Shown here in pieces: positions 45,301-54,155 of a DNA stretch of 64,000 nt. The stretch is from Gemmata massiliana (GTDB taxonomy: Bacteria; Planctomycetota; Planctomycetia; Gemmatales; Gemmataceae). The position numbers and the translations under genes are program-made. The stretch spans positions 871,551 to 935,550 of the forward strand of contig HG799462.1 of NCBI GenBank assembly GCA_000531095.1. The letters run 5' to 3'. Below the pieces are notes generated by a model that did no database searches, was not told the origin of the DNA, and saw only the letters and a list, made by a program, of their open reading frames with translations. The stretch's first letter is position 1. The number at the start of each line of letters is the position of its first letter.

Positions 45301-47083
45301 CCAACGGACGATTCAAGTTCACTGAACCGAGCGCGGCGTAGGCGTTGGCCCATTGATTATCGGCCGCGAAGTCCGTGTTCGTTCCTCGCAGTGTCGGGCT
45401 GGGGTACGATGGTGTGGGAATAGTGAACAACGAGCCGGGCTTGGTCGCGCCGGACGGAACCTGAAGGGCCGCCATCACGTCGCGCGAGAACGTGGGCGCA
45501 ATGGCGGGCCGGTCGAGGCTGCTGCTCCTCGTGTTGAACAGCAAGCGGCTGCGGTGGGCGGGGTCGAGCCGATAGGAGTGCGCGGTGGTCGCACCAGGGT
45601 TCGTTATGTACGGGTACGTTCCCGGGGTGCCGTAAAACGTCGGCCGCGAGTTGCTCGGCTTTGACACGAACGCCAGAGAGTACCAGTCTGGCGTGAAGGC
45701 GTAGCGGAGGCTCAGTCGCTTGATGTCGGTGTACGGGAAGATCGGGCTGTTAGAAACCGTATCGCTCCTCACGGCGAACTCGTTGGGGTTGTACCCCGCC
45801 GGGTGCAAGACGGCCGCGTTATCGTTTCGGAAGTTACCAAACACCGGTAGCCCGGTGAGGCTCCCATCAGCAGGCAGTGTGAAGTTGATGGGCGTCGCCA
45901 ACGATGCCGGACTGGGCCAAATGACCGAGGAGTATCGGGGCAACGGCCGACCGCTCGTATACCGGTCGAATGCGGTCGCGTAGCTCGGGTTCCGCCACTG
46001 GAGGAGTTCCTGGCGCTCGGTGTCGTTCGTCAGCCCGTAGATGGGGTTAATCTCCCAGGGAGCGTACCCGCCGTAGGACACGTGGGCGTTGCCCGTTCCG
46101 AACTGGTTCCCGTGCGTGCTGAGATCAAACAAGCCGTCGAGCGGAAGGATCAGCGGAGCGACGAGCGGCTGCACGACCCGCCCGTCGGCGAGGGTGCGCG
46201 GCCTTAACCCGATGTGCATCCAGAGGCTGTCGTTCTTCTGCACTCCCACCGCGCCGGACAGGTTCTGCACGTCGCCGGTGTAAGTGCCGTCGGGGTTCGG
46301 TGGCACGCTGGGAAAGTTCGGGTGCTCTTGCGGGTTGCGGCGCGGGCGCAGAGTCTTCAACCGGCCGACGTCGCTGCTCCAGTTCGGGTTGGTCGGTGCG
46401 AGGGAGCCGAACAGCCACTCGCGGTGGAACGACGGCACCAACACTTCGCCCGTTGCCGGGTCGCGAGCGCCGAGGAAAAAGTTCTTCAGGTCGGGGTAGG
46501 TGTAGCCCGCGTGTTTGCCGACATAGCTTCGACCGGTTTGGTCCGCAAGAAAAGCGGCAAACGCATTGCTGGCGACGCTGCGCCGGCCGGTCCATTCCGG
46601 GTCAATGAGGAACGGGGTACTATTGAGCACCATAGCGGTGTGGTTGACGAACTGCCCGCGGTCCGTTCCGGCAGTCAGTGCCGGATAACCGTACCCGCCC
46701 GCGTTTTCGTGGAAAGTGCCCACACCGGCCCACGGAACGGTGGAACCGACCCACGGGCTGGAGGCGTCTCGGCGCCCGCCGTACATGGCACGGGCGATGC
46801 TGTGCCCGCGCAGTGAGTTGTGCAGGGAGTCGCCGTCGTCGTTCTCGTCGTAGACGAGCGTACTGAGGAACCGGTTGATTGTGTCGGTCGGGTCCGGGGC
46901 GCCGGTGCCGGCCACGTTCGCGCCGTCCTTGTGGGCCTGCGCGACGGCCTTTTCCTTGACGGCGTACATCATGAACGCCAGCCCTAGCACCATCAGGATG
47001 GTGATGAGGGCGAAGATCGTGATTACGACCACGGTCCCGCGGCGCGGGGTGCGTCGGTGCGATCGTGCGAGCGGCCGGAACAT
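42386..47083 (-). CDS. Giant GspK/PilX-like minor pseudopilin
   Basis: A 1565-residue protein from the ATG at 47083. A basic N-terminus (HRRTPRRG) precedes one long hydrophobic helix (TVVVITIFALITILMVLGLA) with no Glu at position 5, which is the hallmark of GspK. The remainder is a huge extracellular region, rich in Asn, Pro, Thr and Gly, with about 40-residue beta-like segments and few recognisable domains. Usual GspK proteins have about 300 residues. It is the last gene of the G-H-I-J-K series. It also recalls the large cassette protein A of Verrucomicrobia (recollection). It may form the tip of the pseudopilus. Confidence 0.72.
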   Translation of the reverse strand: MFRPLARSHRRTPRRGTVVVITIFALITILMVLGLAFMMYAVKEKAVAQAHKDGANVAGTGAPDPTDTINRFLSTLVYDENDDGDSLHNSLRGHSIARAMYGGRRDASSPWVGSTVPWAGVGTFHENAGGYGYPALTAGTDRGQFVNHTAMVLNSTPFLIDPEWTGRRSVASNAFAAFLADQTGRSYVGKHAGYTYPDLKNFFLGARDPATGEVLVPSFHREWLFGSLAPTNPNWSSDVGRLKTLRPRRNPQEHPNFPSVPPNPDGTYTGDVQNLSGAVGVQKNDSLWMHIGLRPRTLADGRVVQPLVAPLILPLDGLFDLSTHGNQFGTGNAHVSYGGYAPWEINPIYGLTNDTERQELLQWRNPSYATAFDRYTSGRPLPRYSSVIWPSPASLATPINFTLPADGSLTGLPVFGNFRNDNAAVLHPAGYNPNEFAVRSDTVSNSPIFPYTDIKRLSLRYAFTPDWYSLAFVSKPSNSRPTFYGTPGTYPYITNPGATTAHSYRLDPAHRSRLLFNTRSSSLDRPAIAPTFSRDVMAALQVPSGATKPGSLFTIPTPSYPSPTLRGTNTDFAADNQWANAYAALGSVNLNRPLADYRDLTLPSNNPPQALSATNIANLAQAEADRQQFAKDIFARLVAALGAAATVDTTTGNVTIPASVTPGSPQYDALRYLAQVAVNIVDYIDNDDISTVFVWNPSNAANPPAGLATDLSAAEVGNRVVFGVEKPRLVINEAYSEIVNDDADPVDGPFVGLVQQKPTKPANVRFWLELLNPTSTLNTAAPFGPLGNGSVPLSAYAVQIRRETRKNITPVANQDTLAPAQPGQNQYPYLFSNLANVAGAFDLSKGIPDTTCEFYKIPTPPGLLNPNDAQYNQLNLPAQGVVLIGPPAPDKAGSDQFAPTGGVWTGMIQSPALQPAATTPGTGTGGMGYTFDLPTANTTFSDQEFKRHIVLLRRAANPYLTPNDPIIGATAGTLNPYVTVDVMDYVPSFDAVNRGKDDGPNRKVRPMGAAGYDPVGERFSIGKVQPLAGYSAAEQYMNGEAKYNSYLFQNSANPTRSSMVLKQVGTAGQVQHTFGRHNGVSSTTPPTATTVSNPGGALAAMVPNTETIMAPFDWLPHMDRPLETLGDVFFARDSKPHMLTNEFVRNTATGLVYDGGYGRWRLHEDGLARALELLAVKSPSTYAAHGGRMSGKINVNAMQDRRIALGLWDAPATVTTGNRFNQAFVSNTIWGDLTVPTPLPTWMSSRTPLQLRNTASGATADQVSVPVPNQKADGTPAPSFTDTVLTDGSDRPFLPFGAPSAGAGSFAYGTATGTGTEDTILRRNSTGQPILYNIAPSPAINHLHTQTEPFRKVVSNVTTVSHSFVVYLTIGYFDVTFPAAPAGWPSNVAAPAQFGAEVYDKIPGDMRQKYVAVVDMSNMALKPNNDSDPHAQEQPFFTALTETARPPANPLTDPVQISFVCQGYDATGTGTLYVAADGQRRPIGATTTLVLGYGTETQVVTVTNTPVAFDTATGIGSVQVTGLARTAWGGTCVSNVRPGYAGPQPAFDFTLPKYRPVVPYVERLK

Positions 47084-47178
47084 AGCGGCGGTCTCCGGGC
47101 GAGTGCGAGTGTGTGCGGCCAGCGCCCGCGCCACCGGGCACGAGCGAACAGTGTGTTTCGGGTGTCGCGGGGGAGCGG

Positions 47179-48381
47179 TTAGAGGTCCACTTGCATCGTC
47201 GTCTGCCGCGAGCTCTTGGTCGCCGGGCTCCAGCACCGCAGGCGGATCATCGCGCCGGTGATCCGGATCCGCTTTAACGGGGCACTGGCGCTGGCGACGT
47301 TAGCAGTCGTTGCCAAGTTCGCTTCTAGATCCCAATTGGCATTTTGATGGAACGTGTCGTAATTGCCGTCATACGGCAGATTATCATAGGGGTAGTCGGT
47401 GTTCGTGGTGAAGAGCCGCGGCCAACGATCATTGGGTGAAGACGTATCGATGGACACGAGCGCCCCATTATTATCCCTAACGCCCCACCCAACACCTGTG
47501 ACCTGCGGACCCGTAAACTTGACCTCGAACGAAGTCACGTTGTGGAGCAAAATGTCTTCCCCGATGCGGTACGTCGGGATCGTAGTGCGGGCAACACGAT
47601 TGGTCGCGAGCGTGAGTTCGTTCATGTTCAGCATTTTGAAGTTGGGTGCGGCGCCGGTCACCGCCATCACTTCGGGTGGATCATTCGCATTCGCGCCGGA
47701 CGTGTTCAGTAAATTGGAATAGGCCGGGGCGTCGTCGACGTTTCGGGCCGCGAGCCGCTGCCGCCGGATCAGCTTGTATTTATTCACCCCACCCGGGGTC
47801 GTTCCGTTGCCCACGAGGAAGTACGCGACCTCCGCGCAAGTTCCGATGATCGGATAGCTGGGGCTGTTCAGCGGGTTCTGGAACGGCACGTCCGCGGTGA
47901 GCCGGTTCTCGGGGGCACCGCCGGGCACGATGATCGTGAACTGAAGGACGTGATTGCCGGAACGGGACGATTGGAAGCCCTCACCGTCCACGCCCTCGTA
48001 AAAGTTGCTCACGTTATCGACCGGGATGCTCGACGCGAAGAAGTAGCCGGACAATGGCGGTTTGTAATTGGTCAACTTCCCACCATTCGCGACCAAATCA
48101 TTGGTGCGCTGGTCGCTCAGCCTTCGTCCCAGGTTAGGCTTCCCGTCCTCTTCAAAGAAGTGGTCGTACTGCAGGTCACGGCGCAGAATCGCGAGCGCGG
48201 CCCGCTCCTGTGCCATGTGGTCGCCCTGAGCCTTGGCCGCGCGGACCGTGTCCGTGGCGATCGAGGATGCGGCCACGAGGATACTCATCAGGATCAGCAC
48301 TACCACCGTGACCACCATCAGCTCAATGATGGTGAACGCTCGGCGGCGGGCGGATCGGCGTGTGTGCGTGCGGCGGATCAT
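47179..48381 (-). CDS. GspJ-like prepilin
   Basis: A 400-residue protein from the ATG at 48381, with GAGGGGG just upstream. The prepilin motif is RRRAFTIIELMVVTVVVLIL, with Ala instead of Gly at the cleavage site and Glu at +5. The early soluble part (QERAALAILRRDLQYDHFFE) matches GspJ/PilW N-terminal helices. About twice the usual GspJ length. Position J in the G-H-I-J-K order supports the call. Confidence 0.8.
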   Translation of the reverse strand: MIRRTHTRRSARRRAFTIIELMVVTVVVLILMSILVAASSIATDTVRAAKAQGDHMAQERAALAILRRDLQYDHFFEEDGKPNLGRRLSDQRTNDLVANGGKLTNYKPPLSGYFFASSIPVDNVSNFYEGVDGEGFQSSRSGNHVLQFTIIVPGGAPENRLTADVPFQNPLNSPSYPIIGTCAEVAYFLVGNGTTPGGVNKYKLIRRQRLAARNVDDAPAYSNLLNTSGANANDPPEVMAVTGAAPNFKMLNMNELTLATNRVARTTIPTYRIGEDILLHNVTSFEVKFTGPQVTGVGWGVRDNNGALVSIDTSSPNDRWPRLFTTNTDYPYDNLPYDGNYDTFHQNANWDLEANLATTANVASASAPLKRIRITGAMIRLRCWSPATKSSRQTTMQVDL

Positions 48382-48490
48382 CGGTCCCCCTCGCGTCGGC
48401 ACCGGACGGGGCGAACCGTCTGGACCGGAAGGAATCGTTGTTCGGAGTTGGTGGCTCGAGAGCTGGAAATTCAGCCTCTCGTGCGATCGA

Positions 48491-49507
48491 TCAGTTCGTG
48501 TTCCCGTTAAGCGCCGGGCGATCGAACACATCGGCGATGCCGGGCATGACCACAACGGTCGCGTTGTAGGCGTTCGTCCCACCATCCACGCGCTTGATCG
48601 GCGTGTGTAACTCCACGTCGTAAAACCCCGTACCGTCGTCCGTCGCACTCACGACGCGGTAGAAGTTCGCGTGCCGAACCGTGCCGTCAATTGTTGCGTC
48701 CACGATCCAACTCCCCTTCCGGATGTCCGCCGCGGTCGAGATCCTGATTGCGGTGCTGGTGGGGAGGAACGAAATGGTCGCGGGACTCGTGGAGTTGGGG
48801 AAGACGGCTTCGGACCCTTGGGGATAAAACTGGTGGCGGCGATTAATGAATACCACGATCTTGAGCGTGGCGTTGTTACGGGCGCTGTTCACCGGGCGCT
48901 GTAGCACGGCTAGCGCGTTGTATCGTAACTCGCGCATCTCCGAGCTGCTCGTCGGCTGCCCTTTAGCGTCGTAGTTCATCTTCGGGCGTGACTCTTCGTC
49001 CCACGCGAACCCGTCCGGCTGACTGAAGAGCCGAAGAGCCTGTGACGGCGACCCGACCACGTTCATGCTCCGACGCGGCACGAAAGTGGGGGGCGTAGGA
49101 GTGGCAATATCACCAACCCACTGGTTGTTCGCCGTTGTGCGCCCGAGAACGCCCATTGGATCAAGAAACACGGGGTAACTCGGCTCGGTGGAACTCGAAG
49201 AGATCGTCGGCAGCGTCGCTCCCGTCCCGATCGGAGTTGCCGGGTGCGTGCCCGGGCTGTCCATCGCTGTGTAGAACGGTTCACTGCTACCCAACCCGCT
49301 CGTATCGTCGGCGACCTTTTCCCTCCAATAGCTCCGAACGAGCCCGTCGATGGAGTTGGCAAGCGAGGTCGAGCGGTCGGCGATGAGGGCATCGCTCATC
49401 TGTTTCGCGCCGAACGGGAACATGCTCATCACGCCCACGAGCCCGATCGCCGTGATGAAGATGGCGACCAAGGCTTCCGTCATCGTCAGACCGGGTCGGC
49501 GGGTCAT
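48491..49507 (-). CDS. GspI/PilV-like prepilin
   Basis: A 338-residue protein. The prepilin motif is RRPGLTMTEALVAIFITAIG (Gly before the cleavage, Glu at +5), typical of GspI and PilV with the following GLVGVMSMFPFG segment. The soluble part is longer than in classical GspI (about 120 residues) and of unknown fold. It lies between H- and J-like genes on the same strand. Confidence 0.8.
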   Translation of the reverse strand: MTRRPGLTMTEALVAIFITAIGLVGVMSMFPFGAKQMSDALIADRSTSLANSIDGLVRSYWREKVADDTSGLGSSEPFYTAMDSPGTHPATPIGTGATLPTISSSSTEPSYPVFLDPMGVLGRTTANNQWVGDIATPTPPTFVPRRSMNVVGSPSQALRLFSQPDGFAWDEESRPKMNYDAKGQPTSSSEMRELRYNALAVLQRPVNSARNNATLKIVVFINRRHQFYPQGSEAVFPNSTSPATISFLPTSTAIRISTAADIRKGSWIVDATIDGTVRHANFYRVVSATDDGTGFYDVELHTPIKRVDGGTNAYNATVVVMPGIADVFDRPALNGNTN

Positions 49508-49642
49508 CGGTCGCCCTCGCGTTGGCGACCAGCGGGGGACGGCCGCCGGTCAGGGAGTCGGGGATCGGGGAGCGGAACCGCTCCCGGAAGAATCATTCGC
49601 AGTGCAATCACGGGCGCCAAAAAAATCGCGCGGAACTTTGCG

Positions 49643-50689
49643 TCACTGATTCTGCTCTTGCCGGGCCAGCAAGAAGGGATCTTGCCCGGCGGGATAAACA
49701 CCGGTCCCCATATTGGGCCAGAGCACCTGATTGTGCCCGAGCGCGCCGGACGCGCGAACCGAAACGATGTACATGTCGCCCACCCGCCGGAATGCGTCGA
49801 CAAGGGCCGGCCCCTCACCGATCCGCATGTTGGGCACTTTGGTGTAGTCGCGGACCCAGAAGAACAATTGACCGGACGGGGCGCCGACCAGTTTCCCGTC
49901 CGGGCTGAAGATCACGTCAAAGTCGCCCGTGTTCGGCGGCGGCCCGATGCTGCCCAACATGATCCGCGGGCTCGCATTGAGATCCGGCACGTTCAGGTCG
50001 ACGCAAATGTTCTTGGAGAGCAGCACCGTCGGCTCGCCGACCAGCGGCGTGGCCGGGAGGTACACCGAAAAGTGGTAGGTCACCGCTTGCGTGCCCCCTC
50101 CCATGATTGCGTCGGGAAACACTTCTAGCGCGACTTGGACGGTGTAGCGACCGGAAGCATTCGGCCCGGTCGTGGCCAGCACACCAATTACCTTGTGCCA
50201 GGATCCGAATACCGGCATCACGATCGTGCTGTTAGGAAGAATCTGAGTCGCCTGATCGAGCGTCAGATTTTCGATAAAGCATTTGCGCGAATTGACAGTC
50301 CCCGCGGGCGGTGTCGTTCCGGTCGCCAGTGGCGTGTAATCGAACCGCACGCGCGGTTCATTGTCCGGGGAACCCGACGTGAGGGGCTTCAGGTTGGGGA
50401 TCAGTGGCGGCGGGAGCTCGACGTACTGGAGCTCGGTCACGAACCGGGCATCGGGCTTCCCGGTACCATCGACGATGAACCGGACCCCGCGCGGCGATTT
50501 GTCGCGCGCGGCCATCCCCTGCGCCATTTTGAACGTGGCTTCCAGATCGCTGACCGCGTTGCGCGCCCGATCCTGGTCCCGGGCACCGGGGTACACGAGC
50601 AGGATGAAGCCCGCGAGCGTGGTGATGATGGCCATCGCGACAAGGAGCTCGATCAGGGTGAACCCACCCCGCGTGTTCGTGCGCGTCAT
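49643..50689 (-). CDS. GspH-like prepilin
   Basis: A 348-residue protein with the prepilin motif [20 protein letters not shown] and a following region that fits GspH/FimT (DLEATFKMAQGMAARDKSPR). The C-terminal part (about 150-348) is an extra domain. It starts 15 nt after the stop of the upstream prepilin gene, so the genes form one operon. Confidence 0.8.
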   Translation of the reverse strand: MTRTNTRGGFTLIELLVAMAIITTLAGFILLVYPGARDQDRARNAVSDLEATFKMAQGMAARDKSPRGVRFIVDGTGKPDARFVTELQYVELPPPLIPNLKPLTSGSPDNEPRVRFDYTPLATGTTPPAGTVNSRKCFIENLTLDQATQILPNSTIVMPVFGSWHKVIGVLATTGPNASGRYTVQVALEVFPDAIMGGGTQAVTYHFSVYLPATPLVGEPTVLLSKNICVDLNVPDLNASPRIMLGSIGPPPNTGDFDVIFSPDGKLVGAPSGQLFFWVRDYTKVPNMRIGEGPALVDAFRRVGDMYIVSVRASGALGHNQVLWPNMGTGVYPAGQDPFLLARQEQNQ

Positions 50690-50704
50690 GGTACTTCCCC
50701 TTGG

Positions 50705-51649
50705 TTAGTTTCCTTGGCGATTCAGCCGGTAACCGACGATATCGTCCCCTGCAGATTTCGTGTCCGGTGGCGCAGTCGGGGCCGGCGGGCTCGGGATTAC
50801 TGCGTCCCTGGGGTAGTAATAGTCAAACTTCTTGTCTTTTCCGTAACTGATCACAGAAGGCACGCGGTTGTGGTTACCGAACTGAAGGTTGAGCGGGGCC
50901 ACGTTCAGAGCGGCCGCGTAACTCGTGCCCACTACCTTCTTCGGGTCGAGCGGGTCGATGCTCCCCGCCGGACTTGCGTGAGCATAGGGCGCTTGGTCGA
51001 GCTCCATATCGTTACTCGCCCACCGGAAGTAGCGAATCAGGTCACCACGGGAGTCAATGAACACGCTCAGATCTCTGCTCATGGGCGCAACAGAAGCTTG
51101 AAAGTTGACGGTGCGAATTTCGCCCGTGCTCCCACCGTCTTCGCCCTCTCCACTGCCAACGGAGCGCTCCTTGAGAATCAGGTGAAGCAGCACTGCGGCC
51201 TGCTGATCCGCCGACGCGCTCGTTATGTTCTTCACCTGCTGAAAGGTGGCTTTCGGTCTGTACGCAAAGCCGCTCGGATCGTTCGGGGGAATAGTGAACC
51301 CGGTCGTGGCTTCGTCAAAAGTCTCCGGGAACATAATTCGTAAGGTGGCTGCGGTGTGAACGGCCCTGGCACGGTCCCGATCATTCCCACAGTACGCCAG
51401 AACCGCGTCCGGCACCGGTTCCTTTTGGCACTTCCCGACAACCGCCTCGTATTCCCGATTCAGCGTCAGTTGAAGTCGCTGCACTTGTTTCTTGATGGTT
51501 TGCTCGGTCGCCCCTTCGCGGAACTTCATGGTGGCGGCTACACCCAGCCCCACCAGGATCGCCATGATGCTGACGACGACGAGCAGTTCAACAAGGGAGA
51601 AGCCGCCCCGACGCCCGCTTCGGACGGGCGAAAGACCGTTCGTTTTCAT
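50705..51649 (-). CDS. GspG-like prepilin
   Basis: A 314-residue protein with the prepilin motif RRGGFSLVELLVVVSIMAIL and the N-terminal helix KFREGATEQTIKKQVQRLQL. It lies between a second GspG-like gene (11 nt upstream) and the GspH-like gene. The length exceeds that of a major pseudopilin (about 140 residues), so it may be a minor component. The soluble domain is not recognised. Confidence 0.78.
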   Translation of the reverse strand: MKTNGLSPVRSGRRGGFSLVELLVVVSIMAILVGLGVAATMKFREGATEQTIKKQVQRLQLTLNREYEAVVGKCQKEPVPDAVLAYCGNDRDRARAVHTAATLRIMFPETFDEATTGFTIPPNDPSGFAYRPKATFQQVKNITSASADQQAAVLLHLILKERSVGSGEGEDGGSTGEIRTVNFQASVAPMSRDLSVFIDSRGDLIRYFRWASNDMELDQAPYAHASPAGSIDPLDPKKVVGTSYAAALNVAPLNLQFGNHNRVPSVISYGKDKKFDYYYPRDAVIPSPPAPTAPPDTKSAGDDIVGYRLNRQGN

Positions 51650-51660
51650 GTGATTCTCCG

Positions 51661-52518
51661 TTATTGGGGGCCGGCGCCGATGACAGCGGTCGAGAAGTTG
51701 CTCTTATCATCCTCTCCGGCACCGGCGACAGGGCCGCTCCACAGCTCCCCCCCCCCGAACAACTTGTTCGGACCGGCTGAAACGATCTGGAGCGTCTTCG
51801 GGTTCTCGTACTTCACCGGAGCAGACCCGCGGTAGTAGGGTTTGACGGTAGACGTCCCGGTCGCAGTGGTTACCGTGAAAGATGGCGTTGCACTGGCCGA
51901 GGTGAGATAAGCCCCCTTCGGACCTGCCAGGAAGATCGCGTATGGCACGCCATACGGGTCCAGAAGCCACGCATGATTATTTGGCGTTAGCCCCTGCCCC
52001 GGGGTCGTTGAATACATGTTCGCTTTGAGTTGCAGGAACGGCCCGATCCGTTGTTCGTCGGGGACGGTCTTTGCCGCGAACGGTTGTTGCCCGTTCGTAG
52101 AAAACCCGGCGTAATCTGGTGCCCCACCGGTGAGGAAGAAGACCGCGACTTGATTGCCGTCTGCGAGCGTGGTTGTGTTCGACAAACCAGTCGTAAGCAT
52201 TCCACTAACGATGGGTAGGTTTGGGAATATGCGCTTGAGGTAAATCGCTTCTGGCTCATTGATGTTGTAAGTGGGCTTCAGCACGAACGGGGCTGGGGGC
52301 AGGTTGCCGGGCTGACCGAGTGCCGCACTCGTACAGAACACATTCGTTGCAACGGTGACCTGCTCCATCCGCCAGCCGTTGTCGGCCCGGACGACGGCTT
52401 CGCGCCCCTTCATGACCCCGGCGGTCGTTAGCGCCACTAGGACGGCGATGATGGAGATCACCACCAGCAGCTCGATCAGCGTGAAGCCGTCGCGTCGGTA
52501 ACCGCTCTGCCGCGTCAT
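51661..52518 (-). CDS. GspG-like prepilin
   Basis: A 285-residue protein with the motif [20 protein letters not shown] at residues 8-27, and then an alpha helix with KGREAVVRADNGWRMEQVTV. It is the first prepilin of the series, directly after the GspF gene. The C-terminal segment has AGPNKLFGGGELWSGP, reminiscent of the end of GspG proteins (S-x-GPD-type loop). Confidence 0.8.
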   Translation of the reverse strand: MTRQSGYRRDGFTLIELLVVISIIAVLVALTTAGVMKGREAVVRADNGWRMEQVTVATNVFCTSAALGQPGNLPPAPFVLKPTYNINEPEAIYLKRIFPNLPIVSGMLTTGLSNTTTLADGNQVAVFFLTGGAPDYAGFSTNGQQPFAAKTVPDEQRIGPFLQLKANMYSTTPGQGLTPNNHAWLLDPYGVPYAIFLAGPKGAYLTSASATPSFTVTTATGTSTVKPYYRGSAPVKYENPKTLQIVSAGPNKLFGGGELWSGPVAGAGEDDKSNFSTAVIGAGPQ

Positions 52519-52544
52519 CGGTCGGTCCCCCTTCTCCGAGTGCG

Positions 52545-52620
52545 GATCGTGGAACGTGGAACGCGGAATGAAGACCAGACACGCTCTGTTCTTCTAATTC
52601 CGCGCTCCGCGTTTCGCGAT
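52545..52620. repeat. Repeat of GGAAC/GTTCC-type units between pilus genes
   Basis: The spacer contains GTGGAACGTGGAACGCGGAAT and, about 40 nt on, ATTCCGCGCTCCGCGTTTCG, which are roughly complementary. Similar TTCCGCG/GGAACGCGG units fill the next spacer (53990-54150). This suggests one repeat family. Confidence 0.55.
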
Positions 52621-52625
52621 CCGGG

Positions 52626-53870
52626 TTACTTACTCAGGCCTTCCAGCAGCTTGATGAGCGGCAGGAACAGCGAGATCACAATTGCCCCGATCGTGAAGCC
52701 CAGGAACACGATCATGATGGGCTCCAGCAGCGAGATCAGCGACTTGACGAGGTTATCGACCCACTCGTCGTAGAAGTCGGCGATCTTGTAGAGCATGGTG
52801 TCGAGGTCGCCCGTTTCCTCGCCCACCTCCACCATATTCACGACCATGTTGTCTACCAAACGGGACTCGCGAAGTGGTTCCGCGATCGTATCGCCCTCGC
52901 GGATCGACTCGAAGATCCGCTGGAACATACGCTCGAAGACCGCGTTATTGGCGGTTTCCTTCACGATGCTGATCGCCTCCAGGATGGGCACGCCGGAGCT
53001 AATCAGGGTACCGAGGGTCCGCATGGTCCGGGCAACGATCGTTTTTTCCACGAGCTGCCCGACGACGGGTATCCAGAGCGTGGCCCTGTCGAGCGCGTAG
53101 TTCCCGGCCCGCGAGAGCCGGATGAGCTTTATCAGGAAGTAAACCGAGATCGGGAACAGCGGGATCGTCCACCAGTACTCGCTCATCCAGTTCGAGACCT
53201 TGATGAGCGTCAGCGTGGCCCACGGGAGGGTCATGCCGAACTCGTCGAAGATCTTCTTAAACTTCGGGATGATGGCCACCATGATGAACGTCAGGATGGC
53301 GACCGCGACGAAGATCACGACGGCCGGGTAGACCATCGCGCCGATGATCTTGGCCTTGAGGCTCTGGGACTTTTCGAGGAAGTCCGCGAGGCGCTGGAGA
53401 ATGACTTCCAGCGCGCCGCCGGCCTCGCCCGCGCGGACCATGTTCACGTAGAGCTTGCTGAACGCCTTGGGGTGCCGCCCCAAAGCTTCCGAGAGCGCGG
53501 CCCCGGACTCGACGTCCTCGACCACGTCGATGAGCGCGTTCTTGAGGGCGCTGGGCTGCATCTGGCGCTCCAGGATGCGGAGCGACCGGAGCACCGGCAG
53601 GCCGGCGTCCTGGAGCGTGGAGAACTGGCGCGTGAACGTCACCAGTTGCTTCGATTTGACGCCGCCGATGACGAACGTCTTGCGGCTCTTGCCGGTCTTC
53701 TTCGCTTTCTTGCCCTTCGACCCCTTCCCGCCCGCGACCGCGGTCAGTTTGGTGACGAAGTAGCCCTTGGCTTTAACTTTCTGCTGCGCCTCTTCCTCGT
53801 TGGCGGCTTCGATCGAGTCTTTGACCTCGGCCCCGGACGTGTCCAGCGCCTCGTACTTGAATGTAGGCAT
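52626..53870 (-). CDS. Type II secretion/type IV pilus inner-membrane protein GspF/PilC
   Basis: Inner-membrane platform protein of 414 residues. The start (MPTFKYEALDTSG) and two T2SSF domains, with SKQLVTFTRQFSTLQDAGLP and RTMRTLGTLISSGVPI, are diagnostic. Three hydrophobic helices lie at about 188-210, 240-260 and 383-405. It couples the cytosolic ATPase to pseudopilus assembly. Located between the GspE-like ATPase and the prepilins, the standard order. Confidence 0.95.
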   Translation of the reverse strand: MPTFKYEALDTSGAEVKDSIEAANEEEAQQKVKAKGYFVTKLTAVAGGKGSKGKKAKKTGKSRKTFVIGGVKSKQLVTFTRQFSTLQDAGLPVLRSLRILERQMQPSALKNALIDVVEDVESGAALSEALGRHPKAFSKLYVNMVRAGEAGGALEVILQRLADFLEKSQSLKAKIIGAMVYPAVVIFVAVAILTFIMVAIIPKFKKIFDEFGMTLPWATLTLIKVSNWMSEYWWTIPLFPISVYFLIKLIRLSRAGNYALDRATLWIPVVGQLVEKTIVARTMRTLGTLISSGVPILEAISIVKETANNAVFERMFQRIFESIREGDTIAEPLRESRLVDNMVVNMVEVGEETGDLDTMLYKIADFYDEWVDNLVKSLISLLEPIMIVFLGFTIGAIVISLFLPLIKLLEGLSK

Positions 53871-53989
53871 TTACCGTCCTCACCCTGGTGGTGTGTGTCG
53901 AGCGCGGGCCGAGTCCCTGCGCCCCCTAATGGGGGCTAACGTCTGTCGCGAACTTCTATTCCAATTCCGAGCGTGCGAACCCCGATGCG

Positions 53990-54150
53990 AGCGGGGCGTT
54001 TCCAAGCGCGGAATTCGGAGCGGGGAACGCGGAGCAAAGGCAAAGGCGGAGCAAAGGCAAAGACGGTCGGGCTTTACTCTTCGTTCCGAATTCCGCGTTC
54101 CGAATTCCGCGTTCCGAATTCCGCGCTCCACACTCCCCGTTCCACGCTCC
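53990..54150. repeat. Tandem GTTCCGAATTCCGC-type repeats
   Basis: GTTCCGAATTCCGC repeats about three times at 54087-54125, and inverted forms (GCGGAATTCGGAGCGGGG) lie at 54008-54030. GCAAAGGCAAAG units are repeated between them. The whole can fold into a large hairpin. It lies between the second GspE gene and the GspF gene. Confidence 0.65.
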
Positions 54151-54155
54151 GCCAA

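Noticed and set aside
47084-47236. 51-residue extension of the giant pseudopilin
   Set aside because: It would place residues before the basic leader and membrane helix; the ATG at 47083 gives a prepilin-like start.
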